DNA from: JAPUDQ01 sp964552765
GTDB lineage: Bacteria > Patescibacteriota > Saccharimonadia > Saccharimonadales > Saccharimonadaceae
NCBI GenBank assembly: GCA_964552765.1
Contig: CAZKIA010000001.1
Span: 1 to 64,000, forward strand
Reading direction: 5' to 3'
DNA: 64,000 nucleotides
Within the stretch, counting starts at the first letter, position 1. Each line of letters begins with the position of its first letter. Positions 7,484 to 15,584 of this stretch are shown piece after piece. The notes under the pieces are model-generated. The model was not told the origin of the DNA and ran no database searches. It saw only the letters and a list, made by a program, of their open reading frames with translations. The translations under genes were made by a program, and so were the position numbers.

Positions 7484-7785
7484 TATTTCTTCTCCTCTTC
7501 TTCTTTGAAGAGCTGGATAGCGCCCTCAGAGAGAGATACATATGCTTTCTTAGAGTCAGTTCGGCTCGCACGACCTGGTGCAACACGCTTACCGCGATAG
7601 GCACGGACGCGCTTGCCAGCTTGGACAACTAGACGAACATCTTTGACTTTGGTGCCAGCATACTGAGCTTCAACAGCCCGGGCTACTTCAGCTTTAACGG
7701 CAGTGAGTGGCACACTAAAGACGTAGGTACCCTGGAGGCTCTGTGCGTATGCCTTTTCAGTCATGCGAGGAATGAGCGTTATCAT
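7483..7785 (-). CDS. rplW: 50S ribosomal protein L23
   Basis: A 100-residue L23, the docking site for trigger factor and SRP at the tunnel exit. The start MITLIPRMTEKAYAQSLQGTYVF is typical. The YRGKRVAPGRASRTDSKKAYVSL segment is the rRNA-contacting extension. It overlaps rplD by four bases. A trigger factor gene is present further along the window. Confidence 0.96.
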   Translation of the reverse strand: MITLIPRMTEKAYAQSLQGTYVFSVPLTAVKAEVARAVEAQYAGTKVKDVRLVVQAGKRVRAYRGKRVAPGRASRTDSKKAYVSLSEGAIQLFKEEEEKK

Positions 7786-8414
7786 GAGGCACTCCTTTCG
7801 GTCTTCGCGAGCTTAGCTGGTGCCAGCCATGCTTCAACTGCCTTGAGGGCTGCAGGTGTCATGACAATAGTATCAGCGTTAAGGATGTGGTAGACGCTAA
7901 GGTATATGCCGCGAACCAGCTCGACATTTGCGATGTTCTTGGTCGCACGGATCATGTCTGGAGCCTTTTCATCAACAACCAGTAGCACTCGGCGCTTGTC
8001 AGCCAGTTTTTGCTTTGTAAGAAAATCAGCGATCTCTCGAGTTTTACCAGTAGTTTTAACATCGGAAATTACGATTTTCTTGGCGTCACTAGCAAGGCTC
8101 AAAGCCTGGCGCAGTGCAACGCGCTTGCTACCAACAGATATCTTCTTCGTGAAGTTTTCGTTGCCAGTTGGCCCGAAAACAATACCACCACCACGCCAGA
8201 TTGGGTTGCGTGAGCTACCAAATCGTGCGCGACCAGTGCCTTTTTGCTTCCATGGTTTCTTACCACCACCGCGGACATCGCCACGCTCTTTTGTCTTGGC
8301 GTGTGCGTTGCGGCTACCAGCAAGATACGAGTCGTAAGCTAGCTTTAGTAGTTCGTGGTTGTTCACGGTGACGCCAAAGACGTCTTTTGATAGTTTCGGA
8401 GTAGTTTCAGCCAT
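7782..8414 (-). CDS. rplD: 50S ribosomal protein L4
   Basis: A 210-residue L4 with the tunnel loop (AHAKTKERGDVRGGGKKPWKQKGTGRARFGSSRNPIWRGGG, about residues 38-78) intact. In E. coli, L4 is also the autogenous repressor of the S10 operon. Whether it controls this operon is unknown, but the rplC leader just upstream is structured. It follows rplC after two bases. Confidence 0.97.
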   Translation of the reverse strand: MAETTPKLSKDVFGVTVNNHELLKLAYDSYLAGSRNAHAKTKERGDVRGGGKKPWKQKGTGRARFGSSRNPIWRGGGIVFGPTGNENFTKKISVGSKRVALRQALSLASDAKKIVISDVKTTGKTREIADFLTKQKLADKRRVLLVVDEKAPDMIRATKNIANVELVRGIYLSVYHILNADTIVMTPAALKAVEAWLAPAKLAKTERSAS

Positions 8415-8416
8415 AA

Positions 8417-9031
8417 TTATTTCTCCCCTCCGATCGTCACAATGCCGCGACGAGGCCCAGGGACTGCGCCCTTAAGTCCGATCAGGTTGTCGGCAGCATC
8501 AATGTAGGCAACAACCAGGTTTTTAACGGTAACTTGCTCGTTACCCATTTGGCCTGCCATTGTCTTGCCTTTAAAGATTTTTTGTGGGTACATAGAGCCG
8601 ATTGAACCGACTTTACGTGTGTTTCCTTTACCACCGTGCGTTTTACGCTGGCGATTAAAGTTGTGTCGCTTGATGGTACCAGCAAAGCCTTTACCTTTGC
8701 TCGTGCCAGTTACATCGACGACATCGCCGAGCTCAAAGACAGTGACATCAAATGCGTCACCAATCTTGATCTCAGCGGGAAGCTCAGACACGCGAACTTC
8801 CTGGATGACTTTTGGTGTCATACCAGACTTCTTGACGTGTCCCGCTACGGCCTTGCTCAGGTTCTTACCCTCACCATACCCGATTTGCACAGCGGCGTAA
8901 CCGTCGCTATCGACAGTTTTCACCTGAGTCACCGTGCATGGGCCAGCTTGGATAAGCGTTACTGGAATAGCTTCGCCGTCCTCGCTGAGGATCTGGGTCA
9001 TACCAATTTTGGTACCGAGGAGAGTTTTCAT
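8417..9031 (-). CDS. rplC: 50S ribosomal protein L3
   Basis: A 204-residue L3. The start is taken as ATG 9029-9031 (MKTLLGTKIGMTQ), which matches the family; a longer in-frame version would add 18 residues from the leader. The loop SKGKGFAGTIKRHNFNRQRKTHGGKGNTRKVGSIG reaches towards the peptidyl transferase centre. It is the first gene of the main operon, because rpsJ lies 5.6 kb away behind an envelope gene block. Confidence 0.96.
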   Translation of the reverse strand: MKTLLGTKIGMTQILSEDGEAIPVTLIQAGPCTVTQVKTVDSDGYAAVQIGYGEGKNLSKAVAGHVKKSGMTPKVIQEVRVSELPAEIKIGDAFDVTVFELGDVVDVTGTSKGKGFAGTIKRHNFNRQRKTHGGKGNTRKVGSIGSMYPQKIFKGKTMAGQMGNEQVTVKNLVVAYIDAADNLIGLKGAVPGPRRGIVTIGGEK

Positions 9032-9059
9032 ATTAACTCTTGTCCCTTTCCACTTAAAA

Positions 9060-9122
9060 TTCTTGGCGGCTCGTGGTTTCCTCACTCTGTTAGAGATAGT
9101 GGACCTGCGGACTCGCCAAGAA
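9060..9122 (-). promoter_or_regulatory. Structured leader of the rplC operon
   Basis: Between promoter and rplC the leader RNA closes with a perfect 9-bp stem (arms 9114-9122 and 9060-9068; TTCTTGGCG with CGCCAAGAA). The enclosed 45 nt contain further short complementary segments. It is placed where an autogenous ribosomal protein binding site would be. No match to a known leader family could be tested. Confidence 0.6.
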
Positions 9123-9146
9123 CAATTTAATATTCTTAACTGACTT

Positions 9147-9176
9147 ATTTTACCAGATAGACTCTCGAGGTGTCAA
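9147..9176 (-). promoter_or_regulatory. Promoter of the rplC-rplO operon
   Basis: A consensus -35 TTGACA (plus 9171-9176), an 18-bp spacer and a -10 TAAAAT (plus 9147-9152) point towards rplC. The predicted transcript starts near 9140 and has a leader of about 110 nt. Confidence 0.8.
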
Positions 9177-9210
9177 CAGCTATCTGATGATAATATGTCT
9201 AGGTAATACC

Positions 9211-10059
9211 TTACCGAGTCAATGACGTGATCGATGACTGTAAACCAGTTGTTGTAGCTTGAATCTCCACCGCACTCGTACGAAGTTCGGTATAAGCGGT
9301 TTGCAGCTTAGCCTCAGATGACTTGAAGGCTTCGGCACTTCGATTACTCATCGCTTGCTGCATTGATTGCCATGCCTCTAGCACTGATGTTACGCGCCTG
9401 AGGAGTGCTTCATGTTGCTGAGCCACACGCGGTGGAGGCGTAATATGTTTGATTTTCTCCTGGGCTGCTGCCCACGACGTGACATAATCATCGGCGATGG
9501 CGTACTGACCACCAGATGGAGCCCCCAGACCCGCCGATAGCGCATCACCAACTGTGCTGATGTAGCCACTGACTGCTTCCATGTCACGAAGCGCTGTCTG
9601 CAGCTCAGTATATGTTCGTGCAGTCGCCACGCAGTCATCGCGAGCGTTCTTAGCAGGCCCGTACCAGCTCACAACATCAAGTCCCGTGACACGGCACGTT
9701 GTGGGCGCAGTCAATCCACTGCGTAGTTGGCGGGCAACTTCAAGCGCCGATGCATCCTGTGATGGAATATGTTTACCTGCCTCAAGGATCGATCGTCGCA
9801 TAGCCGCAGCTTGGCGTTCATAATCACGCTTAACACTATCAACGCCTACAAGTACGATGACCCCTATCACCACGAGAGCTACAGCAAAAATCAACATCAT
9901 CCGTCGTGAAATACGCACTTTCGGTAATCGAATAGCTGGAAATTTCAACCGAATGCGAGATCGTGGCTTCTGCACGGTCATGTCTACCGGTACAGCCGCG
10001 GCTACCTCATCGTTTACCTTCGTTTTTCGACCACGACGATTGACAAATTCCTCACTCAT
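9211..10059 (-). CDS. Membrane-anchored protein of unknown function with helical ectodomain
   Basis: I do not recognise a family. The 282-residue protein has a basic N-terminal cytoplasmic part, one transmembrane helix at about 53-74 (MMLIFAVALVVIGVIVLVGV), and an external domain rich in Ala, Gln and Glu that is probably helical or coiled coil. Two Cys (in PTTCRVTG and DDCVAT) could form a disulfide. The start overlaps the stop of the DUF3152-like protease by four bases, so the two are co-translated and may act together at the surface. Confidence 0.75.
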   Translation of the reverse strand: MSEEFVNRRGRKTKVNDEVAAAVPVDMTVQKPRSRIRLKFPAIRLPKVRISRRMMLIFAVALVVIGVIVLVGVDSVKRDYERQAAAMRRSILEAGKHIPSQDASALEVARQLRSGLTAPTTCRVTGLDVVSWYGPAKNARDDCVATARTYTELQTALRDMEAVSGYISTVGDALSAGLGAPSGGQYAIADDYVTSWAAAQEKIKHITPPPRVAQQHEALLRRVTSVLEAWQSMQQAMSNRSAEAFKSSEAKLQTAYTELRTSAVEIQATTTGLQSSITSLTR

Positions 10060-10775
10060 GACCGTATTCCTAGTGTTGGACTATACATTTCACCCGTCAG
10101 TGGCCATGGATTTGGCGTACATCCCTGGAGGCTCATCGACTGTTGCTGCATAATGGGTGCTGCCTGTCCCGAGCCGCCACATTGCCGATGACCATGCCCC
10201 AGCCAATGGCCTGTCTCATGATTTATCACCATTTGTCGATAGGATGCAAGATCACCCCCGCCTTCTGTCCAGGACGGTGTTGCCGTGAGCCAACGATCTT
10301 GGTTGATCACAACAGCTCGTCCCACATTACAGCTATAGGTGGTATCGCACCCCGACGCAGAAAAAGTCGTCATCTGGGATGCCTCGCTCAAAAATAATGT
10401 GAATTCTCCACCGCTTTCTACCTCGCGAAAGCCAACGCCTAACCGTGACCAGCCACGTGAATCAGCCAACGTCGCTGCTGCGATAGCCTTGAATTCCGCC
10501 ATGTCTGCTGTAATCGTGCCCCGAGTCGAGACACTATAGCTAACGATACGTGGCGCCGCTGGTGCAGGCGGCGGTGCCAGCCAGTCCGGTGTTGCGATCT
10601 TTGGTACTGTAGCGCCCGCTATACCATCCAAAGAAGGTTGCAGTCGCGGCGCAATACACCACGGCGTCTTCGCTTCATCACATATTTTGCTCGTCTGCTC
10701 CTGTCCAGATACAATCTGCCCGCCAAGTAGCGCCGCTAGTATGGTTATCGCCATGACTATGGAGGGACGTTTCAT
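10056..10775 (-). CDS. Secreted DUF3152-like zinc metalloprotease
   Basis: A 239-residue exported protein. An N-terminal hydrophobic segment (about 6-24) is followed by a Pro/Ala-rich linker and a domain with HETGHWLGHGH at residues 186-196, the extended zincin motif HExxHxxxxxH. The downstream C-x-P-N-P-W-P segment also fits DUF3152, a family seen mainly in Actinobacteria. Four further Cys may form disulfides. The start ATG at 10773-10775 lies six bases after a TACACT box with no SD, so the mRNA is probably leaderless; an upstream in-frame start is not needed. Substrate unknown. Confidence 0.82.
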   Translation of the reverse strand: MKRPSIVMAITILAALLGGQIVSGQEQTSKICDEAKTPWCIAPRLQPSLDGIAGATVPKIATPDWLAPPPAPAAPRIVSYSVSTRGTITADMAEFKAIAAATLADSRGWSRLGVGFREVESGGEFTLFLSEASQMTTFSASGCDTTYSCNVGRAVVINQDRWLTATPSWTEGGGDLASYRQMVINHETGHWLGHGHRQCGGSGQAAPIMQQQSMSLQGCTPNPWPLTGEMYSPTLGIRS

Positions 10776-10821
10776 ACTAATAGTGTACCTGTGCATCAAC
10801 AAAAATGATATGCTAACTACC
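10776..10821. promoter_or_regulatory. Divergent leaderless promoters (DUF3152 protease / VanY)
   Basis: Two oppositely oriented -10 boxes lie within 46 bp. TACACT (minus) is 6 nt before the protease ATG and TATGCT (plus) is 7 nt before the VanY ATG. The transcripts would start at or next to the start codons. The -35 regions would overlap, so expression may be linked. Confidence 0.55.
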
Positions 10822-11655
10822 ATGAAGTCACGTCGTATATCTCCAGTACTATTGATAGGTGGAATTATTGTTACAGCAGTAGCGATATTAGTTGTTGCCG
10901 CGCTACGACATCAACCATTACCCGCCCCGGCCGCTGTATCCCAACCCGACCCTGGCCTTAAGCCAGAGCAAGGCCCTGTCATGCTGACGCTTCCTCATAC
11001 AAGCTCTATCTTGGCGGTCATCGAAAATTACGACCTCCCTTCTAGCACTTGGGTAACTGTCAGCAAACAGCATCCCCTTGCAGATGCCTCTTATACCCCG
11101 GGTGACCTAGATATCCCGCCATCAAACGTACCAAGCAACACCCAAAAATCCCGCGAGGAACAATCACTACGTCGCACAGTTTTTGAGCCAACTGTCGAAC
11201 TCTTTACTGCTGCTAAAGCCGCAGGTCATGATCTTTTTATCGCCAGTGGATTTCGATCATATGAACTCCAAAAGAAGTATTTTGATAATTATGCTCGTAC
11301 AAGTGGAGAAGAGGCCGCCAACAAATATTCCGCTCGCCCGGGTCAGAGCGAACACCAAACTGGTATTGCCTTTGATGTAAGCCTCATCAGTCGAGAATGC
11401 TACCTTGAAACATGCTTTGGTGACACGACCGCTGGTAAATGGCTAGCTGAGAACTCTTATCTCTACGGTTTTATCGTACGCTATCCTAGCGATAAAACCG
11501 CCATCACGCAGTATCAATACGAGCCATGGCATTTTCGCTATGTTGGCAAAGACCTTGCCACCGCGCTACACAAGAGTAACCTCACCCTCGATGAAGCCTA
11601 TCCATACTTACAAAAGACGCTTACCGAGCTGAAGAAGCGACAGCTAGTTAACTAG
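10822..11655 (+). CDS. D-alanyl-D-alanine carboxypeptidase, VanY/M15B family
   Basis: A 277-residue membrane-anchored peptidase that would trim the terminal D-Ala of peptidoglycan stem peptides outside the cell. One N-terminal helix (about 8-27) precedes a low-complexity linker. The catalytic domain shows SGFRSYELQ and SEHQTGIAFDV, with zinc ligands H178, D185 and H237, and the EPWHFRYVG motif with the catalytic Glu234. The start at 10822 follows a -10-like box by seven bases. A paralogue lies 1.2 kb away on the same strand. Confidence 0.92.
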   Translation: MKSRRISPVLLIGGIIVTAVAILVVAALRHQPLPAPAAVSQPDPGLKPEQGPVMLTLPHTSSILAVIENYDLPSSTWVTVSKQHPLADASYTPGDLDIPPSNVPSNTQKSREEQSLRRTVFEPTVELFTAAKAAGHDLFIASGFRSYELQKKYFDNYARTSGEEAANKYSARPGQSEHQTGIAFDVSLISRECYLETCFGDTTAGKWLAENSYLYGFIVRYPSDKTAITQYQYEPWHFRYVGKDLATALHKSNLTLDEAYPYLQKTLTELKKRQLVN

Positions 11656-12834
11656 TTAGGGGGCGAATGTTACGCCTGAATCCGATCCCAGTGTTTTCAT
11701 AATATATTGCTGCCGAGATGCAACCGTTTCGCCTGGGAACATAGTTTTCAATCTGTCACCTGCGTCTGAGAGTGGGTACAGCATCAGGTTGGTACGCGAT
11801 GATAACTTCTCAGCCGCTCGATCAGCCGCCGGCCAATCATAAGCCATAAAGGTTGGCTGAAAGCCAAGTTTTTCTACATTGATACGTCCATCTTTTTTGA
11901 TGACAGTAAATGATGCCACGCCACTTGTAAGCTCCTCAAGTTTGAGTTGGCTCGAGAGCATATTACCAATCGAATACCAGACAAGTGTCGAATGACCATT
12001 GGCGCCACTCACTCGCGCGACAGGCTGCAAGACGTGCGGGCCCGTACCGATCACCACATCAACACCGGCATCGGCAAAAAACTGTGCAGCGGATTTTTGG
12101 TCTTCGTTAATCACTGATGAGTCCTCCGTTCCCCAATGTGCCGATACGATAACAACATCAGCATTTTTGCGAGCGGTCACCAATTTGGCTTTGGTTTTTT
12201 CTTTGTCATGATAACTTTCAACTGAGTAGGCATTTGGTACGGGTGTATTACTAAAATCCATAAAGGCGACAAATGCTACCTTGAGACCATTTTTAGTAAA
12301 GTACGACACCATCTCACTATCTGCCGAAGACGAATTAGCACCGGCAATTGCCAGTGGCTTTTGTTCTCGCCATACCGATAATGTACCGTCAATCCCTGCC
12401 TGGCCTTTGTCATACATATGGTTTGTTGCCAGGTTGATCATATTACAGCCAACCTTAGACAGATCTCGTGGGAATTCTGATGGAGCATTAAATGTTGGAT
12501 AGCCACTAATCCCCAAGGCCGTACCCGCAGCGGGAGTCTCGGGGTTGCAAAACACCACATCGGCGTCACTGTAGAGGGGCTTGATGGTGGCGAAATATCT
12601 TGTAAAGTCATAGCCATCTGCTGTGCGAGCATTATTCACAATACTATCGTGTGCCAACATATCCCCCATAGCGGCAAATCGTATCTGAGGTGCGACAGGC
12701 TTTGTCGTCACTGGTGGGGATTGAGTATGCGGTGCTACAGACTGGCGAGGTGTCGGCAAAAGCATCCTCGTAATACCATAACCGCCCAACAACACGAGGC
12801 ATAGCACCCCGCCGATGAGAATAGTTCGTTTCAT
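11656..12834 (-). CDS. CapA/PgsA-like metallophosphoesterase, membrane anchored
   Basis: A 392-residue protein with one N-terminal helix (about 4-22) and an external domain of the CapA (poly-gamma-glutamate capsule) family. The metal-site motifs are visible: AAMGDMLAHD (G57-D58), NPET, TNHMYDKG (residues 137-144), SAHWG and GTGPHVLQP. Family members are calcineurin-like phosphoesterases whose substrates are mostly unproven. It converges on the first VanY gene. TACACT lies 6 nt before the ATG, so it is probably leaderless. The enclosing genes suggest a role in the cell envelope. Confidence 0.88.
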   Translation of the reverse strand: MKRTILIGGVLCLVLLGGYGITRMLLPTPRQSVAPHTQSPPVTTKPVAPQIRFAAMGDMLAHDSIVNNARTADGYDFTRYFATIKPLYSDADVVFCNPETPAAGTALGISGYPTFNAPSEFPRDLSKVGCNMINLATNHMYDKGQAGIDGTLSVWREQKPLAIAGANSSSADSEMVSYFTKNGLKVAFVAFMDFSNTPVPNAYSVESYHDKEKTKAKLVTARKNADVVIVSAHWGTEDSSVINEDQKSAAQFFADAGVDVVIGTGPHVLQPVARVSGANGHSTLVWYSIGNMLSSQLKLEELTSGVASFTVIKKDGRINVEKLGFQPTFMAYDWPAADRAAEKLSSRTNLMLYPLSDAGDRLKTMFPGETVASRQQYIMKTLGSDSGVTFAP

Positions 12835-12870
12835 GTCTTTAGTGTAGCGCCTATGCTATCATAAATAAAT
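12835..12870. promoter_or_regulatory. Divergent leaderless promoters (CapA-like / second VanY)
   Basis: Only 36 bp separate two divergent genes. TACACT (plus 12841-12846, minus orientation) is 6 nt before the CapA-like ATG. TG-C-TATCAT (12854-12862) is 8 nt before the VanY ATG. Neither gene has an SD sequence. The two -35 regions must lie inside the opposite gene. Confidence 0.6.
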
Positions 12871-13716
12871 ATGCGGGAGTTTCGTCGTCATCGAGAACGG
12901 GTAGCCGCGCTGCAGCGGCCGAGCACGTCATGGGGGTGGATACTATGTATCATTATTTGTCTCGGTGTACTGGCAGGATATAGTATTTATCTTGGTCGTG
13001 GTATTGAGCTTGAGTATGAGGCAATTGATGCATCAATCAAAAATACCGCAAAAACAAGCCTCATGACAATCGACCTGCCCGACGCCACAAAGCCTCTCTA
13101 TCTTCCTGATTCATCCCTCCTCAGCGCGCATCACCCCTGGATGTACGTCTCAAAATATCACCCCTTGGCTAAAGAATACCAGGCACAGAATCTTGTTGAG
13201 TCATCCCTGCCGCATGCAGCGAGCGACACACCCATCAAGCTTGAGGCTCGTACGCAACAAAAATTAACTGAATTATTTACCCGTGCCGAAGCAGATGGGC
13301 ATCACTTGATGATCGCGAGCGCCTACCGCTCAATCGCAGAGCAACAAACTATATATGATAGTTTCGTTGAAAAACGAGGTGAAGCCGCCGCCAAACAATA
13401 CGTCGCCCTTCCTGGTACGAGCGAGCATCATACCGGCTATGCCGTTGATGTCGACAATGCCTCGCCCGCCTGTAAGGCAAATAGTGACAAATGCGAACTC
13501 GACAGTGCCACGATCGCTTGGCTCGACGAACATGCGCCAGAATACGGCTTTATCATACGCTTTCCAGCCCTCAAAGAACCGATCACTGGCACTGCCTACG
13601 AACCCTGGCACTTACGATATGTCGGTGTCGTCTTAGCAAAACAACTCACAGCTTCAGGCATGACATTTGATGAGTTTATCGAGCAAGTTTCACCTGGTAG
13701 GTTTAAACGGTCGTAG
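12871..13716 (+). CDS. D-alanyl-D-alanine carboxypeptidase, VanY/M15B family (second copy)
   Basis: A 281-residue paralogue of the VanY at 10822. It has a basic N-terminus, one membrane helix (about 23-42), and a catalytic domain with ASAYRSIAEQQ and SEHHTGYAVDVD. Zinc ligands are H186, D193 and H247, with E244 in EPWHLRYVG. Both copies keep all active-site residues, so both should work. They differ in the linker and in the loop containing the CKANSDKC pair, which may separate their substrates or sites of action. Confidence 0.92.
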   Translation: MREFRRHRERVAALQRPSTSWGWILCIIICLGVLAGYSIYLGRGIELEYEAIDASIKNTAKTSLMTIDLPDATKPLYLPDSSLLSAHHPWMYVSKYHPLAKEYQAQNLVESSLPHAASDTPIKLEARTQQKLTELFTRAEADGHHLMIASAYRSIAEQQTIYDSFVEKRGEAAAKQYVALPGTSEHHTGYAVDVDNASPACKANSDKCELDSATIAWLDEHAPEYGFIIRFPALKEPITGTAYEPWHLRYVGVVLAKQLTASGMTFDEFIEQVSPGRFKRS

Positions 13717-13727
13717 TTGCACCTGCC

Positions 13728-14045
13728 CTATAGTACGATGCCTGCTGGCAAGAAATACGTCATAATAGCAACGATAATCAATAACGCATACTCAATCTTG
13801 CGATCGATCTGAGACGGGTCACGACTGGCGAGCAACACTCCTATCATGAGCCCGACAGGCAGCCCGCTGAGCACAAGCGGCCCGATAAAGAGCGGGTGTG
13901 CAAACTTGATCCATAACGACCCCAAGATAATGTACATCACGATTTTGAGAAAATAGGTGCTGTCTCGCTCATTGATCTTGGCGGCGATTCTTTTGCGGGT
14001 GGTTTTACGAACAGATTTTTTACTATTTTTTTGTTTTTTCGTCAT
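13728..14045 (-). CDS. Small membrane protein of unknown function
   Basis: A 105-residue protein with a very basic N-terminus (about 25 residues, Lys/Arg-rich) and three predicted helices in the second half (KIVMYIILGSLWIKF, IGPLVLSGLPVGLMIGVLLA, YALLIIVAIMTYFLPAGIVL). No family was recognised. The ATG at 14043-14045 is chosen because a strong extended -10 (TGCTATAAT) lies nine bases upstream, which makes the transcript nearly leaderless. It ends 11 bp past the convergent second VanY gene. Confidence 0.7.
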   Translation of the reverse strand: MTKKQKNSKKSVRKTTRKRIAAKINERDSTYFLKIVMYIILGSLWIKFAHPLFIGPLVLSGLPVGLMIGVLLASRDPSQIDRKIEYALLIIVAIMTYFLPAGIVL

Positions 14046-14069
14046 ATGGATATGATTATAGCATAACCA

Positions 14070-14105
14070 TAAAAATGACCGAGCCTCTTTATGCGGCTCG
14101 GTCAT
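14070..14105 (-). terminator. Rho-independent terminator after the YtxH gene
   Basis: An 11-bp perfect stem (14075-14085 with 14095-14105) is followed on the minus strand by TTTTTAT. It ends the YtxH transcript 22 bp after its stop. Confidence 0.85.
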
Positions 14106-14127
14106 GATAATCGTAAGACTCGTGTTG

Positions 14128-14475
14128 TTAGCTCTTCTTACTGTCGCCGAAATGTCGCTTTGTAGTATCGGCTACCGTACCAGCTGTTGTCCTGGCATCT
14201 TCAGCTACGCGAGCAGCACGTTCTTTTGCATCAACAGCAAGCTCGTTGAGCTCTTTGCCTGCGCGAGCGGCAGCGTTTTTAACTTCGTCTGCACTCTCAG
14301 CGGCAGCTTTCTTTGCCTGTTCGGCTCGTTTTGAGGCTTGTTTTTTAGCTTCTTCTGCCTTGCGCTTTATGTCTTCACGTGTTTCTTTACCACTTTTTGG
14401 AGCAAAAAGCAGGCCAGCAACCGCACCAGCAATTGCACCAAGTATGAGCGCACCGAATGTTTTATCTTTTGCCAT
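14128..14475 (-). CDS. YtxH-domain protein
   Basis: A 115-residue protein with one N-terminal Gly/Ala-rich helix (FGALILGAIAGAVAGLLFAPKSGKETRE) that matches the YtxH signature. A long Ala/Lys/Glu helical repeat follows, reminiscent of stress-related apolipoprotein-like helices. A strong SD (GAGGAGG) precedes the ATG, unlike its leaderless neighbours. YtxH proteins are linked to general stress in Bacillus; the molecular function is not established. Confidence 0.85.
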   Translation of the reverse strand: MAKDKTFGALILGAIAGAVAGLLFAPKSGKETREDIKRKAEEAKKQASKRAEQAKKAAAESADEVKNAAARAGKELNELAVDAKERAARVAEDARTTAGTVADTTKRHFGDSKKS

Positions 14476-14569
14476 TATGAGTATCCTCCTCGTTAATAAT
14501 CTTCACTAGTGATTATACATGAGCCGACACCAAGATATGTAATTAAGCTTACAAATCATCACCTCTCTA

Positions 14570-14602
14570 TAAAAATCAGTCCCGTGTAAGCAGGACTGAT
14601 TT
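14570..14602 (-). terminator. Rho-independent terminator after rpsJ
   Basis: A 9-10 bp stem (AATCAGTCC at the 5' side, GGACTGATT at the 3' side on the minus strand) is followed by TTTATA. It shows that rpsJ is transcribed alone and is separate from the rplC operon. Confidence 0.8.
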
Positions 14603-14619
14603 ATCATATGCGCTGCGAA

Positions 14620-14943
14620 TTACATGCGAATTTCAGCGTCACAACCTGCTGGCAGGCTGAGATTCTGAAGGCTATCAATTGTCTTTGGTGTGGCACCGAT
14701 GATGTCGATAAGACGCTTGTGCACACGCATCTCAAAGGCTTCTCCGCCTTTTTTGTAGACATGTGGGCTCTTAACCACCGTGAAGGTGCTACGGCGTGTC
14801 GGCAACGGTACAGGGCCAGCGATACTAGCACCAGTACGGATCGCCGTATCGATAATTTGTTTTGCTGATTGATCGATCACCTTGTGATCATAGGCTTTAA
14901 GGCGAATCCGAATCTTCGGTGCCTCGTTCTTGGCATCTGCCAT
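14620..14943 (-). CDS. rpsJ: 30S ribosomal protein S10
   Basis: A 107-residue S10, a 30S head protein that is also NusE, the NusB partner in transcription antitermination. IRIRLKAYDHKVIDQSAKQIIDTA and PLPTRRSTFTVVKSPHVYKKGGEAFEMRVHKRLIDI are diagnostic. GGAGTATAGT precedes the ATG. In most bacteria rpsJ heads the S10 operon next to rplC. Here it is a single-gene unit with its own promoter and terminator, 5.6 kb from rplC. Confidence 0.97.
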   Translation of the reverse strand: MADAKNEAPKIRIRLKAYDHKVIDQSAKQIIDTAIRTGASIAGPVPLPTRRSTFTVVKSPHVYKKGGEAFEMRVHKRLIDIIGATPKTIDSLQNLSLPAGCDAEIRM

Positions 14944-15079
14944 ACTATACTCCTTGCCCGTAACGTCGAGCAGACGATTCCGTAACCTCGTGCTCAGATC
15001 AGGATTGTTCTGCTTGGCTGAGTTGTCGGAATGATTAATAATACGTATTTACTTTACAACACTCCTCAGGGCAATGCAA
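14944..15079 (-). promoter_or_regulatory. rpsJ promoter and leader
   Basis: TTGCAT (plus 15074-15079), a 17-bp spacer and TAAAGT (plus 15051-15056) point towards rpsJ. The leader of about 100 nt contains a hairpin with GAGCA-CGA pairing TCG-TC-TGCTC. The -35 region almost touches that of the divergent promoter at 15081. Confidence 0.6.
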
Positions 15080-15080
15080 G

Positions 15081-15109
15081 TTGCATAATACGTATATTCA
15101 TGATATAAT
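15081..15109 (+). promoter_or_regulatory. Promoter of the small hypothetical gene at 15151
   Basis: TTGCAT (15081-15086), a 17-bp spacer and a perfect TATAAT (15104-15109). Transcription should start near 15116, giving a 35-nt leader with a GAAGGAAG site. Confidence 0.8.
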
Positions 15110-15150
15110 CAGCATTGTTCTACGTACATCGACAGAAGGAAGTGATTGGT

Positions 15151-15462
15151 ATGAATGCCTCATTAACGGACACTGACCAAGTGCTCGTTTCTGAAGTCAT
15201 CGAAGCAATTTTCTTGTTTGCAGGCACGGCGTTTGCACTGGCTAGCTCCGACTCGCGAGCTAAATCATTTGCACTACTTGCAGGCTCGCCCTGTTCTCAG
15301 CAGATGAATTATCACCAGCTGGGTATGGCAGTTCGCGATGCACTCAAACAGAGGTCAACAACGCTCGACGCATACGTCAGCGAAATCCACCTCTACTCCT
15401 CGTCGCGCGAGGAATTCGCCGTCAAAGTCGTCATCACCGTCGACACCACCATGGTGCCATAG
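15151..15462 (+). CDS. Small protein of unknown function
   Basis: A 103-residue protein with no recognised family. No signal peptide or clear membrane helix is seen; a moderately hydrophobic stretch (VIEAIFLFAGTAFALA) is followed by a mixed alpha/beta pattern ending in a beta-rich AVKVVITVDTTMVP. The start is ATG 15151, placed behind a GGAAG site and a strong promoter. It is monocistronic, with a terminator behind it. Confidence 0.6.
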   Translation: MNASLTDTDQVLVSEVIEAIFLFAGTAFALASSDSRAKSFALLAGSPCSQQMNYHQLGMAVRDALKQRSTTLDAYVSEIHLYSSSREEFAVKVVITVDTTMVP

Positions 15463-15468
15463 AACATC

Positions 15469-15520
15469 ACCCCACCTCATACGAGTTGACCTCATTTGGT
15501 CCTCGTGGATCAGGTGGGGT
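15469..15520 (+). terminator. Hairpin terminator after the 15151 gene
   Basis: ACCCCACCT and AGGTGGGGT (outer arms) enclose a second pairing ACGAG/CTCGT. A weak T-rich stretch (CATTTTATC) follows. Probable intrinsic terminator. Confidence 0.55.
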
Positions 15521-15584
15521 CACTCATTTTATCGATATCTGCTATACTTCTAACCATAATCATATAATCAAGGAATAACACGCT

